Below are positions 7,809-14,809 of a DNA stretch of 21,110 nt, one piece after another. This DNA comes from Alphaproteobacteria bacterium (GTDB lineage: Bacteria; Pseudomonadota; Alphaproteobacteria; Rs-D84). The notes beneath the pieces were generated by a model. The model saw only the letters and a program-made list of their open reading frames with translations, was not told the DNA's origin and did no database searches. Position 1 is the stretch's first letter. Each line of letters begins with the position of its first letter. Made by a program: the position numbers and the translations under genes. Where the stretch lies: the NCBI GenBank assembly GCA_029051085.1, contig JAIDLK010000028.1, positions 1 to 21,110 on the forward strand. Reading direction: 5' to 3'.

Positions 7809-8885
7809 ATGGCAAAGAAAGAAGTTGCGAAAGATGCGGGCGCGGCCGGGAAAAATCCGGCGTTGGAATCCGCATTGGCTCAGATTCAAAAGCAGTTTGG
7901 AAAAGAAGCTATTATGAAAATGGGCGACGGGTCCCAGCAGAATATAGAGGCGATATCTTCGGGCAGTCTGGGGCTGGATATTGCGCTGGGGATTGGCGGG
8001 TATCCGCGTGGCCGAATTGTTGAAATTTATGGACCGGAAAGCTCCGGTAAGACCACATTGGCGCTGCATGCAGTGGCAGAGGCGCAAAAGAAAGGCGGCA
8101 CCTGCGCGTATATTGATGCTGAAAATGCGCTGGACCCAAGTTATGCCAAAAAACTTGGTGTGGATGTTGCCAATCTTATTATATCTCAGCCGGATTCCGG
8201 GGAACAGGCGCTGGAGATTACGGATACGCTTGTAAAATCCGGTGCGGTTGATGTTGTTGTTATCGACAGTGTTGCCGCCTTGGTGCCAAAGGCCGAATTG
8301 GAAGGTAATATCGGTGATTCTTTTGTCGGCACCACCGCGCGTCTGATGAGCCAGAGCTTGAAAAAGTTGGCGGGTTCTGTTGCGCGCAGCAACACATTGC
8401 TTATCTTTATCAACCAGATTCGTATGAAAATCGGTGTCATGTTTGGTAATCCCGAAACGACATCTGGTGGTAATGCCTTGAAGTTCTATGCCTCTGTTCG
8501 TCTGGATATTCGTCGTACCGGCCAGATAAAGGACAAAGAAAACGTTGTCGGAAACGAGACGCGTGTAAAGGTTGTAAAGAACAAGGTTGCACCGCCGTTC
8601 CGTACGGTTGATTTCAAAATCATGTATGGCGAGGGTATAAGCCGTATCAGTGAAATTCTTGATATGGGTGTGAAATACGACCTGATTGAGAAAGCCGGCA
8701 GCTTTTATTCATATAACAATGAGCGCATGGGCCAGGGCGAGGCAAATGCACGCCAGTGGCTGCGCGAGCATGAAGAGGCTCAAAAACAGTTGTTGGATAA
8801 AATTATGGCAAGGGCCGGTGGTATTGCCGAAGAGATGACAACCGGGCCGTCGGAAGATGATGGCGATGATGCTGTCTCGGAATAA
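7809..8885 (+). CDS. recA: Recombinase RecA
   Basis: RecA forms ATP-dependent filaments on single-stranded DNA, drives strand exchange and stimulates LexA-type autocleavage. The 358-residue product is full length. It shows Walker A GPESSGKT (residues 75-82), the catalytic glutamate in IDAEN (Glu105), Walker B V-V-V-I-D-S (149-154), the L1 region around EGNIGDSFVG, the LLIFINQIRMKIGVMFGNPE block and the L2 region T-T-S-G-G-N-A-L-K-F. The C-terminus is acidic (E-D-D-G-D-D-A-V-S-E), as is usual for RecA. The histidine that normally follows the catalytic glutamate is Asn106 here. The gene has its own promoter and no visible terminator; a glycosyltransferase gene starts 25 nt downstream. Confidence 0.98.
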   Translation: MAKKEVAKDAGAAGKNPALESALAQIQKQFGKEAIMKMGDGSQQNIEAISSGSLGLDIALGIGGYPRGRIVEIYGPESSGKTTLALHAVAEAQKKGGTCAYIDAENALDPSYAKKLGVDVANLIISQPDSGEQALEITDTLVKSGAVDVVVIDSVAALVPKAELEGNIGDSFVGTTARLMSQSLKKLAGSVARSNTLLIFINQIRMKIGVMFGNPETTSGGNALKFYASVRLDIRRTGQIKDKENVVGNETRVKVVKNKVAPPFRTVDFKIMYGEGISRISEILDMGVKYDLIEKAGSFYSYNNERMGQGEANARQWLREHEEAQKQLLDKIMARAGGIAEEMTTGPSEDDGDDAVSE

Positions 8886-8910
8886 TATGTGAAAATAATG
8901 GGGGTGTGAT

Positions 8911-9816
8911 ATGAATTTGGCGCGAACGATTGCGATGGCCGATGTAATTTTAAACGGGCATGTCCTGAACTGGTTTTGGCGCACTCGCGAACATCGGCGC
9001 GCCGTGCGAAGCGATGTTATCGCGCGTGTCATACCCCGCTATTTTCGGCGTTATTTGCCGGCCGCGGCCACGGTGGCGGAAAAGCGGCCTGTCCGTGATG
9101 ACAAAAATGAAAAGATATTTTCCATATGGCTGCAGGGTGAAGAAAATGCCCCCGAATTGGTAAAGGCGTGTTTTCGCAGCGTGCGTGCGCATTGCAGCCA
9201 GGAATTGGTTGTTTTGGATGAAAAGACACTGTTTGAGTATATCAAGCTGCCGGATATAATAATGGAAAAACGCAGAAAGGGCATGATAAAAAATGCTCAT
9301 TTTGCAGATATATGCCGTGTAGAATTGCTGTATCAATACGGCGGATTTTGGCTGGATTCTACCGGATTTGTTACATCGCCGATTCCGCAGTGGATTGTAG
9401 ACCAGGATTTCTTTGTTTATATGGCCGGACAAAATGTCGGCAGTCCGTACAGTTTTATGCAGAACTGCTTTATTCGTGCGCGCCGCGGGGCGTACCTGTT
9501 GGCGGCGTGGCGTGCAATGATTTTGGATTACTGGTCCCATGAAAATGGCAGCTTTGATTACTTTATGCATCAACTGCTGTTCAAAACAATGGTGATGGGT
9601 GACGCGCGGGCAAAAAAATATTTTGAGAAAATGCCGCACATAGACCAGGATCCGACGCATGCGCTGTGGTGGACATATCAAAACGCGCCGTTTGATCAAA
9701 AGACTTTTGATGATGTGACCGGTGGGGCGTTTTTTCAAAAGCTGACATACCGTGGTGCGGACTGTCCTGTTCCGGGCAGCTTTGCCGACGTAATGATAAA
9801 CAAAATGAACAAGTAA
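8911..9816 (+). CDS. Capsular polysaccharide synthesis protein-type glycosyltransferase
   Basis: A 301-residue protein of the Caps_synth (PF05704) / GT32-like group. The central motifs are FSIWLQGEENAP (residues 70-81), the substrate-side segment KNAHFADICRVELL (127-140) and YGGFWLDSTGFV (143-154), where W-L-D-S-T supplies the metal/nucleotide-sugar-binding aspartate typical of the family. Such enzymes add sugars to capsule or lipopolysaccharide chains on the cytoplasmic face of the inner membrane; donor and acceptor are not predictable. A basic, hydrophobic N-terminal 50 residues may hold it at the membrane. The ATG at 8911 follows a GGGGGTG site (8900-8906). It is 25 nt behind recA with no terminator between, and 18 nt ahead of the first GT2 gene, so read-through from recA is likely. 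Confidence 0.85.
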   Translation: MNLARTIAMADVILNGHVLNWFWRTREHRRAVRSDVIARVIPRYFRRYLPAAATVAEKRPVRDDKNEKIFSIWLQGEENAPELVKACFRSVRAHCSQELVVLDEKTLFEYIKLPDIIMEKRRKGMIKNAHFADICRVELLYQYGGFWLDSTGFVTSPIPQWIVDQDFFVYMAGQNVGSPYSFMQNCFIRARRGAYLLAAWRAMILDYWSHENGSFDYFMHQLLFKTMVMGDARAKKYFEKMPHIDQDPTHALWWTYQNAPFDQKTFDDVTGGAFFQKLTYRGADCPVPGSFADVMINKMNK

Positions 9817-9834
9817 TGAACAAAAGGTGCGCCC

Positions 9835-10863
9835 ATGCCCGCAATTTCTGTAATCATTCCCGTTTATAATGTGGAAAAGTACCTGCGCAGATGTCTGGAC
9901 AGTGTTTTGAATCAGACGTTTGGTGACTGGCAGGCAATTTGTGTCAACGACGGCAGCCCCGATGGCAGCGCGCAAATCCTGGCGGAATATGCCGCCCGTG
10001 ATGCGCGCTTTATTGTTGTGACAAAGGAAAACGGCGGATTGTCTGATGCGCGAAACGCCGGTATGCCGCATGCGACGGGTGAATATATTTTATATCTGGA
10101 CAGTGATGATTTTATACACCCCCAGACGATGGAGATTGCATATCATATGGCGCGGCGTGACGGGTCGGATATCGTATCGTTTACATATGACCGTATTTAT
10201 CGTCCCCAGTTAATGGTGCGTCATGTTTTGGGGTTGGACACGGATGGTGTCGTGCCGATGCGCATGCATAAAAGATATAACGTTAATAAGATAAAGACGC
10301 GTGTGACAGATGATGTTTACCAGTATGCGACGGAATATGCACATAATGCCTTTAATCCAAAGCGTCATTGGCTGATTAAGCATTGCCAGGTATGGAAAAA
10401 TCTGTATCGTCGCGAGTTGATTGCGGATACGCCTTTTATAAAAGGAATATTGTTTGAAGATTTTCCATGGTGGAGTGCCATCATGCTGAAAAATCCAAAA
10501 GTTACGATAACGGCGCTGCCCCTGTATTTCTATGTGCCGAATTTTGGTGGTATCGTTTTATCTTCAAAGCAGTTGCGAATATTGCAAAGTTTGTGCACCG
10601 GAATAGACAGTGCCTATCGCCTGTATGCATCGCGGGCAACGGAATATCAGATGGCGCAGTGGTCGCGTAAATTTCTGTGGCTGTTTATTAAGTGGGCTTG
10701 GCGCAAGGTGCGATATCTGGATAATGAATCGGACCGTGATGTCGCGCGTGCGTGCTTTTGCAACTTGAAAAAGATAGGTGCATTGCAGAATCCGCCTTCA
10801 CGCAGCGGGCGGCGTATGCGACATGATATTTATGATTTTATCAAGGGCGGGTGTAATCTGTAA
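9835..10863 (+). CDS. Family 2 glycosyltransferase (first of a tandem pair)
   Basis: A 342-residue GT2 enzyme with an N-terminal GT-A domain: ISVIIPVYNVEKYLRRCLDS (residues 4-23), the nucleotide-binding V-N-D-G-S (37-41), KENGGLSDARNAG (64-76) and the metal-binding L-D-S-D-D (88-92). The C-terminal half, about residues 150-330, has the pattern LYRRELIADT, FEDFPWW, LPLYFYV and then a tryptophan-rich R-K-F-L-W-L-F-I-K-W stretch. This same layout is repeated in the next gene. GT2 enzymes transfer sugars from nucleotide-sugar donors to polysaccharide chains; the sugar is unknown. Its start follows an AAAGGTG site. The TAA stop shares one base with the ATG of the following gene (TAATG), a sign of coupled translation. 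Confidence 0.93.
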   Translation: MPAISVIIPVYNVEKYLRRCLDSVLNQTFGDWQAICVNDGSPDGSAQILAEYAARDARFIVVTKENGGLSDARNAGMPHATGEYILYLDSDDFIHPQTMEIAYHMARRDGSDIVSFTYDRIYRPQLMVRHVLGLDTDGVVPMRMHKRYNVNKIKTRVTDDVYQYATEYAHNAFNPKRHWLIKHCQVWKNLYRRELIADTPFIKGILFEDFPWWSAIMLKNPKVTITALPLYFYVPNFGGIVLSSKQLRILQSLCTGIDSAYRLYASRATEYQMAQWSRKFLWLFIKWAWRKVRYLDNESDRDVARACFCNLKKIGALQNPPSRSGRRMRHDIYDFIKGGCNL

Positions 10864-11855
10864 TGATATCTGTTGTTATACCCGTTTATAATGTTTCCAA
10901 GTATCTGCGCAGATGCATCGACAGTGTGTGCGCACAAACATACACAGACTGGGAGATTGTTTGTGTCAATGACGGAAGCAGGGATAATTCGCTGGCAATT
11001 TTAGAGGAATACGCCGCCCGTGATGCCAGAATTCGGATAATAAACAAGGAAAATGCTGGTGTTTCAGCCGCCCGTAATGACGGGGTTGCCGCCGCGCGTG
11101 GGGAATATGTGCTGTTTGTTGACGGTGATGATTTCATTCATCCCCAGACATTGGAGATAACCCATGCATTGGCCATGCGTGCGAATGCGGATATAGTATC
11201 GTTTCGACATGATATCGGAATGTATCGCCGTATTCAGGCCGGTATGCGCGTAGGAATTCGAGTGGCACCAAAGCCGCGGGCAAGGTGCTATGACGCGGCG
11301 CGTGTGAAATTTAAAATTACGGATAACTTGCTAAAGTATGCAACAGAGCGAAACCACAGCATGGGCTTATGGCGTATTCGGCATTGTTATCCGGTAATGC
11401 ACCTATATCGCCGCGAGCTGATTGCGGATATAAAATTTGATACGGATATCCGTATTACCGAAGACTTTCCGTTCTGGACACGCGTGTTGTTTGCGCATCC
11501 GCGTGCCGTGATAACGCGGCTGCCGCTGTATTATTATGTGCCGCATTGGACCAGTGCGCTTAACAGCGCCCATGCCCAGCGGTTGTTTGAAAATGTTGGG
11601 ATGGCCATTGTTCGGTCTTATCGGGTTGTACAGCAAACGGCCAAGCCTTCGGAGATGCGCCGCTGGCAGCGTGAATTTTTATGGCCGTTTATTTTCACGT
11701 GTACGCGCGCGATACGCCGTGCCGGTGATGCTGTGGATGTAGGCGGCGCGGTTAAGCGTTTGCGTGAAATGGACGGGATGGGCTGCTTTGACAATCCGGC
11801 GAATATGCGGGCGCGAAAATATCGCCGCTGGATTCGCAGATTTATATCCAAATAG
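10863..11855 (+). CDS. Family 2 glycosyltransferase (second of a tandem pair)
   Basis: A 330-residue GT2 enzyme closely paralogous to the preceding gene over its whole length. Shared landmarks include VVIPVYNVSKYLRRCIDS (residues 4-21), V-N-D-G-S (35-39), KENAGVSAARNDG (62-74), V-D-G-D-D-F-I-H-P-Q-T (86-96), HLYRRELIAD, EDFPFW, LPLYYYVP and the late R-W-Q-R-E-F-L-W-P-F block. The pair therefore looks like a local gene duplication, with the C-terminal regions having diverged more than the catalytic domain. The metal-binding motif is D-G-D-D rather than D-S-D-D. The TAG stop at 11853-11855 is separated by one base from the stop of a gene on the opposite strand, with no terminator at the junction. 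Confidence 0.93.
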   Translation: MISVVIPVYNVSKYLRRCIDSVCAQTYTDWEIVCVNDGSRDNSLAILEEYAARDARIRIINKENAGVSAARNDGVAAARGEYVLFVDGDDFIHPQTLEITHALAMRANADIVSFRHDIGMYRRIQAGMRVGIRVAPKPRARCYDAARVKFKITDNLLKYATERNHSMGLWRIRHCYPVMHLYRRELIADIKFDTDIRITEDFPFWTRVLFAHPRAVITRLPLYYYVPHWTSALNSAHAQRLFENVGMAIVRSYRVVQQTAKPSEMRRWQREFLWPFIFTCTRAIRRAGDAVDVGGAVKRLREMDGMGCFDNPANMRARKYRRWIRRFISK

Positions 11856-11856
11856 A

Positions 11857-12696
11857 TTATATTCCTGTCTTGGCAAAACGTTCGGGCAGTGTTGTAACCC
11901 ATTTAAGCCCCAGCATGCCCGGCTTGTTTAAGTCATATATCGGGCGGAATATTCTTTGCATTATGCGGGCCAAGCCCCGCGGCATATTCCTGCGATGTGC
12001 ACGCGTAATGATATCGATTGTTTTTGCGCGCTTTTTCAGATGACGCGACCATGATGCGTTCCGGTCTCCGATTTTATTTTTTATCATGTCCAAATCGGCA
12101 CCGCCAAAGTGCAAAAGATAAAGGTTTTTATCAATGTGAAAGTTATGACCTTTTACACTGTGAAATCCGCTGCCCCATGTGGCGGGGCGAGCCAATACCA
12201 CCGGTTTGGTATAGCGGGTGGACAGTAAAGCATAACGGCGCTGGCCCAGCATGGGCATGCCGACATCCAGGGGGCTTTCGCTGTTTAAATCCATACCTAT
12301 ATCCAGCCCCAGTCCGGACAGGGATGTGCCTATCCTGCGTTGGGACAGATATTCGGCCAGCGTTAAATTTGTCGCGGGGTCAACAATTAAAAACTCGTCC
12401 GCGTCACAGCCGACAACAATATCATAACCGTCATCGAACAGACGGCGCGCCAATGCGGACAGCAACAGTATTCTGGTCTTGTCCCCACGCTGTACCGCTT
12501 CTTCTTTATGCGGCAGCTTCTTGATGTTTGCGCGTCCCGCATGTGATGGGATTTTCTGGTCCAGGCCGTCCAGATAGATATAGAGATTTTCTTCGCCAAA
12601 CTGTTCGCCGTAATATGATATCCAGCGGTTTAAAAAGAATTCATCATTACGGGCCATCGTAATCGCCGCAATGCGTTTGGGTGTGTTTGTTTTCAT
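11857..12696 (-). CDS. Glycosyltransferase, GT2-like (Glyco_tranf_2_4 type)
   Basis: A 279-residue enzyme beginning IAAITMARNDEFFLNRWISY, the signature of the Glyco_tranf_2_4 (PF13704) group related to GT92, followed by the donor-binding region L-Y-I-Y-L-D-G-L-D (residues 38-46) and the metal-binding motif G-C-D-A-D-E-F-L (96-103). A late H-S-V-K-G-H-N-F segment followed by L-Y-L-L-H-F-G-G (around residues 180-200) is also characteristic of this group. Donor and acceptor are unknown. It is the second gene of a leftward pair: its ATG overlaps the stop of the RgpF-like gene by four bases (ATGA), indicating coupled translation. Its own stop lies one base from that of the converging GT2 gene. Confidence 0.85.
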   Translation of the reverse strand: MKTNTPKRIAAITMARNDEFFLNRWISYYGEQFGEENLYIYLDGLDQKIPSHAGRANIKKLPHKEEAVQRGDKTRILLLSALARRLFDDGYDIVVGCDADEFLIVDPATNLTLAEYLSQRRIGTSLSGLGLDIGMDLNSESPLDVGMPMLGQRRYALLSTRYTKPVVLARPATWGSGFHSVKGHNFHIDKNLYLLHFGGADLDMIKNKIGDRNASWSRHLKKRAKTIDIITRAHRRNMPRGLARIMQRIFRPIYDLNKPGMLGLKWVTTLPERFAKTGI

Positions 12697-13547
12697 AACT
12701 GTCCCTTGCGCGCTTTGTTTAATCCGTATTTTATCGCGCGTATTGTTATTTTAAACGGATTGTTTGTTAAAAGCCAGTCCATATACTCGGCGCCCCATGT
12801 GCGGCGGGCGTTTTCCAGTATCGCCGAACGTGCCTCTGTGGGAATATGGTTTAATACGTATAGAATCTGGTGACCCAATCGGCCACCGTGACGAGTAAAT
12901 GCAACCTTTTTCATAAAAGGCAGGCCACGACGGTACAGTGATTTTATTTTGTTATATACACCACGGTTTGCAACGGTATAAATACATCCCCATGCGGCCC
13001 CATGCGCTGCAACAGCGGTGGTAAAGCCTTGTTCGTATAATTTCGTAATGGTTCCCTTGTCTGCCTGGGGGCGGACGGATGTAATAAAGGTGGCAAACCA
13101 ATCGGATTTAAAAACGGATGGTCGCATGCCGATAAACCAAGACTGAATATGCGGGTGGGCGGTTTTTGGATTGCATACCGGGCCAAATGCGTCCCATGCA
13201 TTTGATTCCATTTTTTCCAAGAATGGTCCCAAATCATACAATGGTCCGTATACGGAATCATTCACCATATAAACAAAATCATAATCGTTGATATTTAAAT
13301 TTTCGCATGCCCAGATATATGCGCGCTTGTAACTGCCGAAATCGTATTCGCCGTGTCTGGTGGCCGCGGCATGAACGGTGTATGGCGCCAGACGTTGAAT
13401 CGAATTGTCGGTGGAATCACAGTCCATATGCACCACAACGTCGCCCAGTGCCGACAGGGCGCGCACATAATATACCAGCGAAGAATCTATGCGACCGTTT
13501 GGGTCATAGCCTGCAAATAAAAATAATCTTTTAACGGACATTTTCAT
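12693..13547 (-). CDS. RgpF-like rhamnan synthesis family protein
   Basis: A 284-residue protein of the RgpF family (PF05045), which in streptococci takes part in rhamnose-glucose polysaccharide side-chain assembly. Visible features are LFLFAGYDPNGRIDSSLVYY near the start, HGEYDFGSYKRAYIW around residue 65, the D-F-V-Y-M-V-N-D-S-V-Y-G-P-L segment (about residues 87-100), and AFGPVCNP followed by IQSWFIGMRP. The open frame extends upstream to 13796, but the extra 83 residues are low-complexity, histidine-rich and overlap the divergent GT61 gene, so I start at ATG 13547; ATG 13541 is equally possible. Neither has a strong ribosome binding site. The upstream promoter at 13574-13602 gives a 20-26 nt leader. 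It is first in an operon with the adjacent glycosyltransferase. Whether the glycan contains rhamnose is not shown. Confidence 0.82.
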   Translation of the reverse strand: MKMSVKRLFLFAGYDPNGRIDSSLVYYVRALSALGDVVVHMDCDSTDNSIQRLAPYTVHAAATRHGEYDFGSYKRAYIWACENLNINDYDFVYMVNDSVYGPLYDLGPFLEKMESNAWDAFGPVCNPKTAHPHIQSWFIGMRPSVFKSDWFATFITSVRPQADKGTITKLYEQGFTTAVAAHGAAWGCIYTVANRGVYNKIKSLYRRGLPFMKKVAFTRHGGRLGHQILYVLNHIPTEARSAILENARRTWGAEYMDWLLTNNPFKITIRAIKYGLNKARKGQL

Positions 13548-13570
13548 ACCAAAATATGAATTTATATGCT
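13542..13570 (+). promoter_or_regulatory. Weak candidate promoter of the GT61 gene
   Basis: TTTCAT (13542-13547), 17-nt spacer, TATGCT (13565-13570). The -35 match is poor. A perfect TATAAT lies right beside it (13571-13576) but has no -35 box at a suitable distance. Which is used cannot be decided by eye. Confidence 0.25.
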
Positions 13571-13573
13571 TAT

Positions 13574-13602
13574 AATATACATGTTTTGAACATTTGTTGC
13601 AA
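13574..13602 (-). promoter_or_regulatory. Candidate promoter of the RgpF-like operon
   Basis: On the minus strand TTGCAA (13602-13597) and TATATT (13579-13574) are 17 nt apart; predicted start is near 13567. It overlaps the leader of the divergent GT61 gene. Confidence 0.5.
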
Positions 13603-13605
13603 CAA
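13581..13605. promoter_or_regulatory. Two adjacent palindromes in a divergent glycosyltransferase promoter
   Basis: ATGTT-TTG-AACAT (13581-13593) abuts the perfect 12-bp palindrome TTGTTGCAACAA (13594-13605). The second palindrome is centred on the -35 box of the leftward promoter and lies in the predicted leader of the rightward GT61 gene. This would suit a dimeric repressor acting on both genes, but AT-rich palindromes also arise by chance. Confidence 0.35.
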
Positions 13606-13618
13606 TGAAGGTTTGGCA

Positions 13619-14809
13619 ATGACTGTATGCATATACGGACCGAATTCTTATAAAAATTATCTGCAGGGTCAGTTTGCGGCGCTTGCCCGGCATGATGATT
13701 TATGTGTGATAAAGGCGGAAAATTCGACCATATGGCCGGTCGGGAAACCGTATGAACACGGTGTATATGACGCATCACATCAATATATAGATGCATCCAG
13801 CATTATAATCGGTGACAGGGCGAACCTGCGGCGCCCGCGCCGCTACGCGGCGCTATATATAGATGAGGATGTTTTATTCCTTGGGGATTTGCATCATCAT
13901 TTCGGCCATGTTTTATTAGAGCGTTTAACGCGTGCGTGGGCGCTGATGGATAAAAAGTTTCGCAATATGAAATGTGCTGTTTTATACAGCAGGGCGGCCG
14001 AGCCACTGCCGGATTATTATGTGGAATTTTTAAAAGCATTGGGTGTGCGGCCTGAAAATATAGTTGTTGTTTCGCGTCCCACACGCTTTAAGACCGTTTT
14101 TGTTCCGGAAATATCAAAGGGGCCTTGTTTTTATTCGCGCAAGTATGCACAGACATTTGATGCCATTGCGCGTTCTGTGCCCGATGGTGTAAAGTACGAA
14201 AAAATATACATGTCGCGCAGTGGTTTGGACAAGCGCCGGACATTTGGGGAAAAGATGATTCAGGCGGTTTTTAAGCGCAACGGATTTCATGTAATTTGCC
14301 CGGAAACCATGCACATACGCGACCAGATTGCGATGGTAAAAAATTGTCGTGTGCTGGCGGGCTGTGCGGGGACGGCGCTGCATCTGGCGTTGTTTATGAA
14401 ACCCGGTGGAAGGGTTGTTCAGATAAAGCGAAACTCTAAGAATGAAGATAATGCCAGAGAGCAATTTTTAATTAACCGTTCTAAAAAACTGGATTCCGTA
14501 TTCATATGGGCGTCTGATGAAAAGTATCCGACACCGCATTTTACCAATGCACCCCAGATAATACATGCCGGTCATTATATGCGGGAATTCTGGACAGAGT
14601 TTCGGTTTAAATACGGTCCAAAAAGCTTTGACGGATATTCGGATGAATATTCGGCATATCTGGCGGCGTGGCGGGAATATCGTCGTACATATGGTGTGCG
14701 GCGTAAAATAAAACGCACGCTGATAAAAATCATGGCGTGCGTAATTCCGGGACGCGAACGTCGCGGGCAGTTTCGTGCACGGCTGAACCGCGCACTGAAA
14801 TGTGCCTAG
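13619..14809 (+). CDS. Glycosyltransferase family 61 protein
   Basis: A 396-residue enzyme of the GT61 (DUF563, PF04577) family. The diagnostic motifs are DLHHHFGHVLLERLTRAWAL (around residues 98-117, matching the family N-[YF]-G-H-[FW] region), EKIYMSRSGLDKRRTF (about 201-216, matching Y-I-S-R) and LAGCAGTALHLALFMKPGGR (about 247-266, matching H-G-A-G-L-x-N). GT61 enzymes transfer pentoses or hexosamines in plants and are frequent in bacterial LPS or exopolysaccharide loci. The open frame begins at 13556, but the ATG at 13619 has a good GAAGG site (13607-13611) and starts the conserved region, so I use it. The basic C-terminal tail (R-R-K-I-K-R-T-L, R-E-R-R-G-Q-F-R-A-R) may contact membrane lipids. 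Its stop is interlocked with that of typA. Confidence 0.88.
   Translation: MTVCIYGPNSYKNYLQGQFAALARHDDLCVIKAENSTIWPVGKPYEHGVYDASHQYIDASSIIIGDRANLRRPRRYAALYIDEDVLFLGDLHHHFGHVLLERLTRAWALMDKKFRNMKCAVLYSRAAEPLPDYYVEFLKALGVRPENIVVVSRPTRFKTVFVPEISKGPCFYSRKYAQTFDAIARSVPDGVKYEKIYMSRSGLDKRRTFGEKMIQAVFKRNGFHVICPETMHIRDQIAMVKNCRVLAGCAGTALHLALFMKPGGRVVQIKRNSKNEDNAREQFLINRSKKLDSVFIWASDEKYPTPHFTNAPQIIHAGHYMREFWTEFRFKYGPKSFDGYSDEYSAYLAAWREYRRTYGVRRKIKRTLIKIMACVIPGRERRGQFRARLNRALKCA

Noticed and set aside
13548..13796. N-terminal extension of the RgpF-like gene to 13796
   Set aside because: The extra residues are His/Cys-rich, unrelated to the family, and overlap the promoter and 5' end of the GT61 gene.
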